Of a stretch of 64,000 nt of DNA, positions 1 through 11,500 are shown piece after piece. The position numbers and the translations under genes are program-made. This stretch comes from Bombyx mori (lineage: Eukaryota > Arthropoda > Insecta > Lepidoptera > Bombycidae). The number at the start of each line of letters is the position of its first letter. Positions within the stretch are counted from its first letter, which is position 1. The stretch spans positions 1,508,001 to 1,572,000 of the forward strand of contig NC_085133.1 in the NCBI RefSeq assembly GCF_030269925.1, in the 5' to 3' direction. The notes under the pieces are model-generated. The model was not told where the DNA came from and did not search any database. It was given only the letters and a program-made list of their open reading frames with translations.

Positions 1-764
1 GAATTAATACACATATATAATCTCTACAAATTTAATGTGAAGATGTCATGGACGTTCCTAGAAAATTCCTCTTCTTGCCCTTATTACCCATTAGGTCAAC
101 GCAGCATGTTCAATTATGTTGCTGTGTAGAAATGACCGGTCATCTGCCTGACGTCAACCGTTCTTGAGCTATATCTTCAGTACCATTGCGAGGTGCCATA
201 GCGAGGGACTTTTCTGTTTCTTATTTTAGCATTTCATTTTGATTCCATGCTATGCATTTTATTGTTGAGAATATTTACATAAAAATTTAGATTTTTAAAT
301 AAAAATAAGATATAGTTTTACGTTTTCAAAACTTTTGACTTGACAAAACTTGACTTTTGTCAAAACAAGAAAATCTATTACTATCAAGAAGTAAATATGA
401 AAAAATCAAGTCAATACACTACTCAAGTCTGAAGGCACTACGTCTGCATATTGCCACACGGCCACATCTATGAGGTGAGTGAGCACATCCAGTATTGAGT
501 ACATCTGCGTTTAGATATTGCTAACACCTGAGCCTTCCTAAAAAAAGATGTATTCTATTATATAGGCACAAATTTGTTTAGCCATTTTTGGCCCATACTA
601 ATAGTTTCGAACTTTTGACCATAAGATGCTGCAAGAACGTCATACTATCCTGGCCTCTTACAGGTACTGCCAACACTTTCATGTCAATCTTCTGAGTACT
701 TATAATTAAACTGCCTTCTGGCTTAGTCTACGAATTTGAAATGACTTGTTTACAGCAACTGGAC
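1..764. other. No gene recognised
   Basis: AT-rich sequence without a supportable reading frame or a repeat family that I recognise. Confidence 0.5.
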
Positions 765-948
765 AGGAAATGGTAGTGCAAGGTAGAGGGGGAAGAGGTC
801 GACCGAAGAATACATGGATGAAGTGTGTGAATGACGATATGAGAGAGAGAGGAGTGAGTGTTTAGATGACGGCTGATAGAAGAGAATGGGGAGAAAAAAA
901 TCACTGTGCCGACCCCACCTATTGGGATAAGATGGAGAAAAGAAGACA
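765..948 (+). mobile_element. RTE-like LINE 3' fragment
   Basis: The + strand encodes the end of a non-LTR reverse transcriptase: a basic GRGGRGRPKNTWMKCVNDDMRE stretch (in one frame, broken by a stop after about 30 codons), then TADRREW and CADPTYW. The same ending occurs on the minus strand near 43.74 kb and, more distantly, at 57.4 and 58.3 kb. Only the last 60 or so codons remain, so this is a dead 5'-truncated copy. Confidence 0.7.
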
Positions 949-2240
949 GAAGAAGTTGTTGTACAGCAACTGTCCCAAAATATTTACGGTTAAAACTGTG
1001 TATATTCTTCCCAAAATCTGTAAAATCAATTCGTATTAATTCGTCAAAGCCTAAAAACTTACCAGAAAATCGACGACATTTAGCTGTTCATTAAGTAAAG
1101 AACATTCTATGGGTAATATAAATTTCGCCTAGTGATTTTTTTGTGCTACACAGTATTGCTTGCTTTTAACTTTTTTTGATACAGTGACTTTTGATGTACA
1201 TTGACGCTTGGTAATCCTTATTACTCGCTAAATATGAGTTTTAATGTTAATAAATTTGTTTTTTTGTGAAATAAGTTGGAGCCATGACGAACATGGAATT
1301 TATAACTTCTGGTATGATAAACACGATCGATACTGATTTCAACGACCAAGCAAGACTTGTTTGGAAAGCTTTTGAATAAGCAAATGGGTTTGGCGAATAT
1401 GATGGTATGTTGTTTTTTAATTTCTCCGGAATAGGCAGAAAGTCTAGAAAATCTACCTGATTACTCTGCTACACTGAGTTGAGTGGTGTTAAAGTAATAT
1501 ATCAATACTACAATATGAATTCTGTCACCCACTTGGTGGTAAGTACTCGATTTCATATGCATCATCGCGATATATGTACATATGTACGTACATACGTGAA
1601 TACACTTAGGTTAGACGTTGAGCACCATAAACCCTGAGAAACGGGTCGATATTTACGCTATCATCAATCATAGTGTACCGGAATGCTACAGACCTTATAG
1701 ACACGATATTTCATAAATCAGTCACCTATACAACTATAAAAACAAAACTTAATTCTAGCAGCAATGGACACTGAACAATTTGTTAAGCTCACCCGACCCC
1801 GTGCCAAGGACGTGTAGCTTCACCTGCAATATATTTTTTCGCGTCGGTCATTTGTCTAACGCACGTGAGTTTTTGCCGGCATTAGAGACCCTTGGCGATG
1901 CCACCCTTTATTATAAGGGTTAAAAAGTCAATTGTTACCTTTACTGACTGTTCCGGGGTATACTATACGAGATGCTTTTTACGCAATATTGAGTATTTAA
2001 TGGGGTAATGTATAATCTTGAAATCGAAAATTTTAGAGTCGGTTTTCTACGAAGCTAGGGTTATGTACCATCATTTCTACAATCGTTTGGCGGTTAGATA
2101 TATTAGATTGTCGAATTTTACGTGTCCTAAACTCGTGTGTGTTTCCATTACACATTTAATGTTACATGTGGAATGTTTGAGTGACTTTTTTTATTTATTA
2201 TAAATTAATCGCAGGGGCCATCTTGGTACAGGAAATTATT
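949..2240. other. No gene recognised
   Basis: No ORF or repeat that I can place. A TA/GTAC-rich patch lies near 1570-1600. Bases near 2213-2245, just before the next SINE, resemble 3065-3098 (about 75 percent over 33 bases by eye), so an old repeat may span this interval. Confidence 0.45.
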
Positions 2241-2488
2241 ACTAGTGGTAGGACCTCTTGTGAGTCCGCGCGGGTAGGTACCACCTCCTGCCCATTTCTG
2301 CCGTGAAGCAGTAATGCGTTTCGAATTGAAGGGTGGGGCAGCCGTTGTAACTATAGGTACTTGAAACATTAGAACTTCTATCTCAAGGTGGGTGGCGCAT
2401 TTAAGTTCTAGATGTCTATGGGCTCCAGTAACCACTTAACATCAGGTGGGTTGTGAGCTTGTCCACCTATCTCAGCAATAAAAAAAAG
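2241..2488 (+). mobile_element. Bm1 SINE, body and tail
   Basis: Runs from the TGGTAGGACCTCTTGTGAG start of the Bm1 body through the GCAGTAATGCGTTTCG block to the AGCAATAAAAAAAA tail. The tRNA-like head is missing, as in most copies in this window, so this one has no internal Pol III promoter. Confidence 0.92.
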
Positions 2489-2740
2489 TGTGTGTGTCCG
2501 CTCCGACGCACGACTGGAGTTTACTGGATATAAAAAATTAAACGAAACAATACGAGAAATAGTTCTATATTACGACAACACGATACACTACAGATTATTA
2601 ACAAATTAACGAGACACAAAACAAACGACTAACAAATATATGAAAATACAATAATGAGAGAAACGCGCGATCAGTACGAGGCTTTGTGGCGGACTGCCGG
2701 CGCAGCAGCCCGGCGTCACCTGCAATAACGCGGCCGCGCG

Positions 2741-2786
2741 TTGGCTCCTGATTGGCGCGCGCACGCATCACGCAATCAGGAGCCAA
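2741..2786. repeat. 14-bp perfect inverted repeat
   Basis: TTGGCTCCTGATTG at 2741-2754 is exactly complementary to CAATCAGGAGCCAA at 2773-2786, with an 18-base loop. It lies at the left edge of the tandem array that follows. Only the first array unit has the full stem. Confidence 0.85.
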
Positions 2787-2990
2787 TCAGGCGCATAACG
2801 CATTTCGTGTGACATGCTAGTACGATTTTGATTGGCGCGCGCACGCATCACGCAATCAGGAGCCAATCAGGCGCATAACGCATTTCGTGTGACATGCTAG
2901 TACGATTTTGATTGGCGCGCGCACGCATCACGCAATCAGGAGCCAATCAGGCGCATAACGCATTTCGTGTGACATGCTAGTACGATTTTG
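2751..2990. repeat. Three tandem 80-bp units
   Basis: Three copies starting at 2751, 2831 and 2911, identical by eye apart from the junction. Each carries ATTGGCGCGCGC at its start and GGAGCCAATCAGG in the middle, that is, CCAAT-type boxes in opposite orientation, and is GC-rich compared with its surroundings. The identity implies a recent tandem expansion. The setting could be a promoter-like part of a degraded LTR, but no LTR ends are visible. Confidence 0.9.
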
Positions 2991-3325
2991 GTCCCCATAA
3001 TTTTCATACCCCGGGCCTATATATGTAAATCGATTCTAAAGGAGTAAACTCCAAAAATAAAAATCAACGCAGTGGCCATTTTGGTACAAAAAAAATTACC
3101 CGACCATACTTAAAACTAGCTCTACTAGAATTTAAACTTGTATTTATTAGTATTATTTTATTCTTTCAGCCGTTTCGAATTCTTTTAGTTACTGTGGTCG
3201 CGAACGACTAAAAGTATTTTTCGTCGACAATTGAATATCGTGCTAATAAACTACCGTTTATTTAAAAAAAAAATATATCGAGTGAAAAGTTATTTGGTCA
3301 AAGCGACATTTTTGCAATTTTACAG
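2991..3325. other. No gene recognised
   Basis: AT-rich; apart from the weak 3065-3098 similarity to 2213-2245 I see nothing here. Confidence 0.4.
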
Positions 3326-3353
3326 GAAGAAGAAGAAGAAGAAGAAGAAGAAA
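3326..3353. repeat. (GAA)n microsatellite
   Basis: About nine GAA/AGA units, followed by AAATCTTTATTCGCC. Read on the minus strand this is GGCGAATAAAGATTTTC plus a CTT-rich tail, a typical end of a poly-A-less lepidopteran LINE. The following 300 bases may therefore be the minus-strand 3' end of such a LINE. Confidence 0.7.
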
Positions 3354-3660
3354 ATCTTTATTCGCCAGAAATATAGTTTACAAGATATTGTGGATATAGG
3401 ACATAGTTTCATATATTTCGCCTGTTTAGGCATGCGAAAATTTAACTTATTTTTATATTAATTCTAACACAAAATTTACTAAATCTATCTATTTTTACAT
3501 TGTATCACTTCTTATTCCAATATTTTATTATGTACAACACTTATCATTTAAAAATTCTTGCACACTATAATAAGCCTTGTCTATTAGCCATAAATATAAT
3601 TTTCTTTTAAATTGAGTTAGTGGAAGATCTCTTATGCCATTTAAAGTTTAAAATTTTGGA

Positions 3661-3966
3661 AAAAATATCGTAACAAAAAAAGAGACTGTTTCGGCTATTT
3701 TAATGGAGTAAACATAATTGAAATTTCGCCAGCAAATTTATTATTTTTTAAATTTTTTTTTTTTTCAAGTTCAATTTAAAACATCGAACTACTTATGCTA
3801 GTACCAAATAAAACGCACGTTTAATTACAAAGATAAAAGTCGCGTGTTAAGCGAAATGTCGCTTAAAAACAAATAGCTTTTCAACTCTCGATATAACTAC
3901 TTTTACATTTAATTTCACACAGAACATGATTGTGACTAAGGAGTTTTTATCGCGTCTGCTTAAATT
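3661..3966. other. No gene recognised
   Basis: AT-rich with homopolymer runs; nothing recognised. Confidence 0.4.
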
Positions 3967-4351
3967 ACTGGTGGTAGGAGCTCTTGTGAGTCCGCGCGGG
4001 TAGGTAACACCGCCCTGCGTATTTCTGCCGTGAAACAGTAATGCGTTTCCGTTTGAAGACTGAGGCAGCCGTTGTAACTATACTGAGACCTTAGAACATA
4101 AATCTCAAGGTTTTTTTTTTTTTATTGCCTTTGTAGGCAGACGGGCATACGGCCCACCTGATGGTGAGTGGTTACCGTCGCCCATGGACTTCAGCAATGC
4201 CAGGGGCAGTGCCAAGCCGCTGCCTACCGCTAAGCATTAGCGGTGGGTGGCGGCATTTAAGTTGTAGATGTCTATGGGCTCCGGTAACCACTTAACACCA
4301 GGTGGGATGTGAGCTCGTCCACCCATCAAAGCAATAAAAAAAAAAAAAAAA
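3967..4351 (+). mobile_element. Bm1 SINE interrupted by a LINE tail
   Basis: Bm1 body (3967-4110) stops after CTCAAGG and resumes at GGTGGGTGGCGG (about 4241) through to the poly-A tail at 4351. The break is filled by a minus-strand LINE 3' end, giving the relative age Bm1 first, LINE second. Confidence 0.88.
4111..4240 (-). mobile_element. LINE 3' tail inserted in Bm1
   Basis: Starts with a T-run (the LINE poly-A), then ATTGCCTTTGTAGGCAGAC and the reverse complement of the LINE's last 100 or so bases up to GGCAGCGGCTTGGC. Ten extra bases (TAAGCATTAG) join it to the SINE. No target duplication longer than 2-3 bases is visible. Confidence 0.85.
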
Positions 4352-4515
4352 CAATATTACCCGACTGGATTAACGTGTGTAAACTAGAGTTATTATTTGA
4401 GGCCGTCAGCGTAAAGTTGGCCTAACCCACAATTTTTCATATTCGTGCTTATATATTGCAATTTATTTAGAGCATAATAAATTTTGATGCAAAAACGGCT
4501 TATCCCTAGTTTCAC

Positions 4516-5578
4516 TCCGTGGATATCGCACCGTCTCATTCGAGGCGGCGTGTGTGTTGGCGGGGACGCCGCCATGGGAGCTGGAGGCGGAGTCGCTCGC
4601 TGCCGACTATCGGTGGCGCAGTGAGCTTCGTGCTCTGGGCGTGGCGCATCCCTCCAAAAGTGAGCTGCGGGCGCGGAAGGCCCATTCTCGGCGGTCCGTG
4701 CTCGAATCGTGGTCGAGGCGGTTGGCCAACCCCACGTGGGGTCTACGGACCGTCGAGGCGGTTTACCCGGTCTTTTATGACTGGGTGAATCGTGGCCGAG
4801 GACGCCTCACCTTCCGTCTGGTGCAGGTGCTGACTGGGCACGGATGCTTCGGAAAGTACCTGCACCGGATAGGAGCTGAGCCGACGACGAGGTGCCACCA
4901 TTGTGGACACGACCTGGACACGGCGGAGCATACGCTCGCTGTCTGCCCCGCTTGGGAGGTGCAGCGCCGTTTCCTTGTCGCAAAGATAGGACCAGACTTG
5001 TCGCTGCTTGGCGTCGTGGCGTCGATGCTTGGCGGCGACGAGTCTTGGAAGGCTATGCTCGACTTCTGCGAGTGCACCATCTCGCAGAAGGAGGCGGCGG
5101 GGCGAGTGAGGCAAAGCTCTCCTCACTACGCAGAAACCCGCCGCCGCCGAGCAGGGGGTCGGGACCGGGGTCCCGTCCGTAACCCGGCCCCCTAAGAGCT
5201 TCGGGCTCCACCCGCTTTGTGCGGGGAGGAGCTTAGGCGTGGAGCAGCGTGGTAGGTCGCGTTCCCCCGACCGCTCCGGGGGAAGGTGTAGCGCGGCGCT
5301 ATCAATCGGGCTCTTGGCCCGTCGACCGAGGGAACCGGCGGTCATGTTGCTGGCGGCCGCCGGTCCGGCGTCTGGGGGACGGCGGGATGGATGTAATGTG
5401 CTCTGCGTAAACCCTGTCCCGCCGTCTCAATAACTCCGACTGGGTTCCCACCCGGTCCGGGGTAGGGCGCCGGCTGTGAGCGGCAGGAGTTTTTAGTGAG
5501 GTTCGACTCCCACATACCCCACCTGCCGTGCGGGTGGGGATCCGGCGATTTTCTCCTGTGGAAAAAAAAAAAAAAAAA
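4516..5578 (+). mobile_element. R1-clade LINE, 5'-truncated insertion
   Basis: A 1.06-kb GC-rich block in AT-rich DNA: the C-terminal reverse transcriptase frame, a structured GC-rich 3'UTR (5196-5561), and a poly-A run ending at 5578. A 13-bp target duplication TCCCTAGTTTCAC flanks it (4503-4515 and 5579-5591), so both ends are certain. The insertion is not in 28S rDNA, so this is a relative of R1 rather than the rDNA-specific element. Confidence 0.92.
4518..5195 (+). pseudogene. R1-clade reverse transcriptase, C-terminal fragment
   Basis: The open frame of about 225 codons begins right at the truncation point; the ATG- or GTG-like codons inside it are not real starts. Near the end is the zinc motif typical of the R1 clade, C-x2-C-x8-H-x4-C, as CHHCGHDLDTAEH...C. 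It is followed by a conserved WKAMLDFCECTISQKEAA ending. The catalytic palm and the endonuclease are absent, so the fragment cannot work alone. A second, about 80 percent similar, copy lies at 36.0 kb. Long antisense frames over this block are by-products of its high GC content. Confidence 0.9.
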
Positions 5579-5705
5579 TCCCTAGTTTCACACATAGATA
5601 GCAGATGGCTTTGTAAACATTATATCTGCATATTAACTGTGGTAAACTTAGGTCACTTTTACGCTGACGGCCTCATTTATGGTCGGGTGTATTAGGCGCT
5701 CCCAT

Positions 5706-5751
5706 GCGGCAGAATTAGACAGGAGGATTTCATCCTGTCTAATTCTGCCGC
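5706..5751. repeat. Perfect 19-bp hairpin
   Basis: GCGGCAGAATTAGACAGGA (5706-5724) pairs without mismatch with 5733-5751 across the 8-base loop GGATTTCA. It lies 30 bases outside the MITE-like element and may belong to a larger fold-back element. Confidence 0.9.
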
Positions 5752-6427
5752 GTTACTGTTACATTGTCCGGAATGGAGAGACAGAGATATCTGATGTGAA
5801 ATTCGCGTTCGCCATAAGCTCATGGCTTAAAAATCTTCTTAGCGTCTATCGTATATCGATTTAAAGCAAATTACACAAAATCTTCTTCCTGAGTTATAAG
5901 CAGTCGGTTAAATACAAAAAAAAACAAATAAAAACATATTCACATTTTTCACGGTTGGGTATGCAGCAAGGTTAATATTGGTTTGGTAATAAGCAAAAAT
6001 CCCCCGGGAGACTTTCCTTTCAGCTTACCGCTAAATGTAATGTATCATTAGGTAAAAAAGTATTAGCATGCTTTGACTTGCGGGTTTACTTGTATATTTA
6101 ATTTGTAGCAAAATGTGAAATAGACTTTGAAAAATTTAGAGTTCTCTCTAGGGCTGCCTCAGTATAATAAACTTTCATGAAAAAGTTTGTTAAACGTAAG
6201 ATTAAAAAAAAAAACATGTGTGAAATTTACACGTGGTAGAAGGGAAACTTTCAAAAATTTTGGCTTCATAGATAGACGATGAGACGAATGTAATATTTCG
6301 GGAGGAGCATAATTGTAGGTTTCAGTAATGATCATAGTGATACAAAGTTTGATAAAAAAAGTTACATTCTCCCACGCTAAATCTTATCAATTTATGTGTG
6401 TCTCTTTTTACTGTCGCTTTTTCGTTT
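5752..6427. other. No gene recognised
   Basis: AT-rich; no frame or repeat recognised. Confidence 0.45.
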
Positions 6428-6852
6428 GGAGCCTCTCGGTCTGCGGAGGGACTTCGGTTCCCTCTGTATTTTGTACCGTATGTTCCATGGGGAGTGCTCT
6501 GAGGAATTGTTCGAGATGATACCGGCATCTCGTTTTTACCATCGCACCGCCCGCCACCGGAATAGAGTTCATCCATACTACCTGGAGCCACTGCGGTCAT
6601 CCACAGTGCGTTTCCAGAGATCTTTTTTGCCACGTACCATCCGGCTATGGAATGAGCTCCCTTCCACGGTGTTTCCCGAGCGCTATGACATGTCCTTCTT
6701 CAAAGGAGGCTTGTGGAGAGTATTAAGCAGTAGGCAGCGGCTTGGCTCTGCCCCTGGCATTGCTGAAGTCCATAGGCGACGGTAACCACTCACCATCAGG
6801 TGGGCCGTATGCTCGTCTGCCTACAAGGGCAATAAAAAAAAAAAAAAAAAAT
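6428..6852 (+). mobile_element. LINE 3' end (jockey/CR1-like)
   Basis: The best preserved copy of the commonest LINE here: the last 119 codons of its reverse transcriptase, a short 3'UTR, and the ending CTACAAGGGCAATAAAA plus poly-A. It is 5' truncated near 6428, where similarity with the copy at 13.89 kb begins. Its 3'UTR resembles the Bm1 tail. Confidence 0.88.
6429..6785 (+). pseudogene. LINE reverse transcriptase C-terminus
   Basis: Intact but truncated frame of about 119 codons. It contains the family's conserved landmarks in order: SLCILYRMFHGECSEELFE, RTARHR, VRFQRSFLPRTIRLWNELP, FPERYDMSFFK, and a basic end. This is the thumb and C-terminal tail of a non-LTR reverse transcriptase; the catalytic YxDD region is missing. 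Related copies are at 13.9 kb (frameshifted) and 34.0 kb (minus strand). Confidence 0.87.
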
Positions 6853-8112
6853 CGACTTTTGAATCACAAAGATACTAAAAAGTTTTCACGTCATTTTTTT
6901 TAAATTATAATTGATGTTTTTGTTTATTTGTTTAGAAAGCCAGCCAGCAATGATAAATGTCATCTCAGTTATATATGTAGGATTGGTAAAAACGGAACGT
7001 ATGAAAAAGAGTCTCAGAGAGAGAGAGAGGAACGGAGCGTTAAGTTAAGAGAGAGAAAACAGCAAGAAAGGAAGGAGAGAATGACAAAGAAAAGGAAGAT
7101 GGCGAAGACGGCTAAAAATGCAAGGCGTAATAAAAGTGTTAATTATTTTTTTATTATTATTATAACAGAAGATTTGGGAACAGTGTAACTTTTATTTTAT
7201 GCGCTGCAACCCCTATTTTACATATATGTATATATATACAAACGAGAAAATGAAATTGTCATTTGTGAGATGTCTTATCAACACAGATAAAATTGAATGT
7301 TAAAAAATATATACATGATACAAAAGATAACATTGAAAATAACACAATTAGTAGGGGTAGCGGAAAAGGGAAGATGCAACAATTGGTGTTATTGTTAGGT
7401 ACGCTAAATTCTAGAATATCGTTTGGAACTTGTATATCCAAACTTAGTGGATTATCTCGTTAGCGCGATTAAGATCTTTTTTAAATACGTTCTATGGCTA
7501 CACACATAAATTAGATGAAACTGATTTGATTTCTTTAATTATTTTTTTTTGGGAAGTAATACACAACAAAGAACAACTTTGTATAGTAAGACAAGTAGAA
7601 TAAAAATTCTTCAGAACGTCAATGATCAGAGTCAGGTATTTTGATGAATTTCGATATTTCAATATCTGATACACCAGAAAGGTGAATCCACCTTTTTTAC
7701 TAAGTTACTGTTATAAACGGCCCACCACAAATGTTCACCATATCACTGGACGTCCAACTTGAAATTTTTCGTGATGAACGATGAAATTTAAAAAAAAAAA
7801 CACATTAATTATTTTCATAGTCTACAAACGGACAAAAATATTTCTTTCATATACACGTAATATCATTTTTTATCTTGAACATTATTACGTATTAAATATT
7901 TAGACAAATAGATGGTACTGTTTTTGTGTTTTTTTCCCATAATAAGAATATATTAGGCCAATATAATGTTATGAATAACAGTGTATTATTATTAAGATAA
8001 GGGCGTGATACACATTGGAACACATCTCGAGAACGAAGATAGTAGTGCTAATTATTATAGTTGATACGATAAAAAAAATCGGTTGTCTGTAAAGTCGGTT
8101 TACTGACAATAG
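6853..8112. other. No gene recognised
   Basis: AT-rich, with a purine-rich (GA)n-like patch at about 7013-7085. A short lysine/arginine-rich frame over it is a composition artefact. Confidence 0.5.
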
Positions 8113-8354
8113 TTGAACGTGACAACGTCATAAGAAAATACTGATGGAATGGTTCATTTTTCAAAAGAAAATTATAATTTTATTTGTTTGATAGATACTT
8201 TGAATGGATATAGGGAAGGAGGTAAATGGAAATCACTATTGAATTGATGAAGTTACATTTATTTGTACGCATAAATACAATTATGTCAATTTTCTTTTTT
8301 ACAATGTACATAGTTTTTTTACAAGTATGAATGTGCTTTGAATTGGATTGTTGT

Positions 8355-8512
8355 TGTTGAGGTTGTTTTTAAATAAAGGAGACCAGTAGTGCTCTAGACA
8401 AATGTATTTGCGGAAAGGGAAGAAGGGAGCCATGACAGACACATTTAAATAAAAAACCATAGATTACTATAAATCAGCATTATAAAATTAGATGCAACCA
8501 TAGATTACAACA
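8355..8512 (-). repeat. copia 3' LTR
   Basis: 158 bp, begins TGTTGAGG and ends TTACAACA on the + strand (TGTTGTAA...CCTCAACA in element orientation). Matches the other LTR except at one base in GACCAGTAGTG. Confidence 0.95.
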
Positions 8513-8592
8513 CGCCTCCTTAAATTTATAATGCTGATTCCTCACGTCTACAATATTGTTAAAGACAAAGATTAGTACCTATATTGTGTGTA

Positions 8593-11500
8593 CTAAAATA
8601 ATTTTAACCCTGCTCTATTTTTCAAGAAAGTAGTCTTATCTAAACTTTTAGTTAATATGTCAGCTAAATTATATTTCGTATCAATTTTAACAATATCAAT
8701 TATACCCTTTTCATAGTTTTCATTTATATAATGATACTGAACTTCAATGTGCTTTGAATTCTTAGTAAAATTGCCGTACTTAGCAATCAAAATTGCACCT
8801 GAATTATCTTCATACAACTTTATTGGTTTATCAAATTCTATATTGAATGATTCACATAACAAGTTTCTAATGAAAAGTATTTCTGTGACTGCTTCTGACA
8901 TAGCAGTATATTCTGCGAAAGTGGAACACTTAGTAACTGAGCTTTGCTTATGTGTTTTCCAAAAAATCAAGTTTCCAAATAATCTAATTACAAAACCTGT
9001 AGTAGATTTTCTATCTACATTATCCCCTGCAAAGTCTTAGTCTACCATACAATCTAATATTTCAGAGTTTATCACATTATCATTGTATGTTAACTTTAAA
9101 TCCTTAGTCTTATATAGATATTTTAAAATTCTCATTGCGTATTTGTAATGTGTTCTGTCATAGCAACCTTGGTATCGACTTAAGTAATTAACACTGTATG
9201 CTATATCTGGCCTAGTGCCTGTACTAATATACAATAATTCACCAATTATATTTCTATACTTTATACTATAATCTACTTCTTTAGCCTGTTCTAGTTTTAA
9301 GTTTGTTTCCATTGGAGTATCATATAACTTAGTGTTCTCCAGATTATATTTTACAGCCAAAGATTCAATATATTTTGTTTGACTTAAGGTCATTCTATTT
9401 CTATCATTATTATAGTCAATATCTATGCCAATGTAACTTTTGATTTTTCCTAAGTCTTTCATTGCAAACTTTTCTATTAAACTAATTTTCAACTGCTTTA
9501 CTTTATCTATATCTTTACAACAAATTAAAAGATCATCAACAAATATTAGTATATATATTGGATCTTTGTTTGCACTATTTACATATAAACAGTAATCATA
9601 GCTACTTCTAACAAAATTCAACTTTTCAAAAAAATTGTTGAAACATTCATACCATACTCTAGGGCTTTCTCTAAGGCCATAGAGTGCCTTATGCAATTTG
9701 TAAACTTTATTATCTCCAGTTTCATAACCTTTTGGTTGATTTATATATACTTCTGACTTTACACGACCATTTAAAAATGCTGTTTCAAAATCCATTTGTT
9801 CTATAAATAAATTATTTTTACAGCTATATGATAATAAAATTTTCAATGTTTGCATTTTTCCTACAGGTGAATAAACATTTTCAAGGTAATCCTTTTGTTG
9901 GAATCCTCGGACGACTAATCTAGCTTTATAAATATTATTACTTTTTCTTTTAAAGACCCATTTGACATCTATAACCTTTTTATCTTTTGGCCGTTCAACA
10001 ATTTGCCATGTATTGTTTTTATTTAAGCTATTTATTTCAGAGTCCATCGCTAACTGCCATTGCTTATAATCGTGCAAGCTCATGGCCTCCTCAATTGTGT
10101 TTGGTACATTTGCATCAATGTAATTTACATAAATAAAATGTGATACTGGATTACCATATCTTAAAATTGGATTTATCTTTCTTTTTGACTTTCTTTCTAT
10201 TACAAGCTTATCCTTATTGTTACTTAAATTTTCATCATCGACAGGAACTTCCAGAGTTTTATTAGAACTTGTTTCAATTGCATCATCTACATTTTCATTA
10301 ATATCACTTTCAATTATTTTATTTTCAATGTCTGTTTGCTTTTCATTATAATTTTTTTCTAAACAAATTAATTGAGTATTTTCTTCGACTACCTGAACAT
10401 GTCTAGCATTAATTATTCTATTATTTAATAAAACTCTATAACCATTCTCAGTGTAACCTACCAACACTCCTAGTTGGGCTTTATCGTCCCATTTACTTTT
10501 CCTTAAAACTTCTGGAACCCTTACATATACTCTACTTCCATAAATCTTTAAATGTTCTACATTTGGTTTAATACCAAAAAATATTTCATAAGGAGTTTTA
10601 TTCTCTACTGTATTAGCAATTGTTCGATTTTTTAAATATGCTGCTGTTTTTATAACTTCAGGCCAATATCTTCTGTGAATTTTAGCTTCTCTCATTAAGC
10701 ATCTACCTATGTCCATAGCAGACCTGTTATACCTTTCTGCTACCCCATTTAATTCATGAACATAAGGTGGACATGGTAATAGCTCTATCCCCTTATGTCT
10801 GATGAAATCATAGATATCTCGATTTAAATATTCTTTGCCATTATCGCACTGTAATTTCTTAACTCTTTTATTAAATTTATTTTCTACTAAATTAACAAAT
10901 TCTATAAAACAACTTGCAGTTTCTGCTTTACTTTTAATACAAAAAATTCTTGTACATTTACTATAGTCATCAATAAAGGTCAAAAAATATTTTTCTCCAC
11001 CATATCCAGTTGTGCTATGTGGACCATTTAGATCAGTATGAATCAGTTCTAAAATTTCATTAGTTTTGGTTCTATTATTTTTAAAAGGTACATTAGTCAT
11101 TTTGCTTTCAATACAATTTGAACATTTCATTTCTGTGCTTTCAATCTTGTCTGGCAAACCTTCTACTAATTTGTTATTTATTAATTTGTTTAAATACTGA
11201 AAATTTACATGACCAAGTGCCCTATGCCATTTCTCTTTATCAGTTAATTTTAATGAATTTACATACATTTTATCACTGTCAATTTTTGAAATAAAACTTT
11301 TTATGTAGTACAAGTTGTCTATTTTATTAGCAATAACTATTAATTCTTTAGATTGGTTATATATTTTTGCATTTTCATTTCTTGCTACTATAGTGCAATT
11401 TTTGGTTATTTTTGAAAAACTTAACAAATTTTGTTTAATATCTTTGACAAAATATACATTTTTAAGATCAATGTGTTTTTCATTATAATCATTTTTAAAA

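Larger units (their letters stand above)
4398..5675. mobile_element. MITE-like element with 18-bp terminal inverted repeats
   Basis: TGAGGCCGTCAGCGTAAA at 4398-4415 is the exact reverse complement of 5658-5675. Removing the R1-clade insertion between them leaves about 200 bp, a normal MITE size. No clear target duplication is seen at the outer ends, so the family is undetermined. Confidence 0.65.

Noticed and set aside
4743..5345. 200-codon minus-strand frame
   Set aside because: Antisense to the R1-clade reverse transcriptase and its GC-rich 3'UTR; no domain, and explained by composition. The same holds for 36051-36698 on the minus strand.
4516..5578. rDNA-associated R1 site
   Set aside because: The flanks are not 28S rRNA gene sequence, and the two target duplications in the window differ.
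7010..7090. Arg/Lys/Glu-rich coding exon
   Set aside because: Derives from a purine-rich low-complexity tract; no splice or codon signal supports coding.
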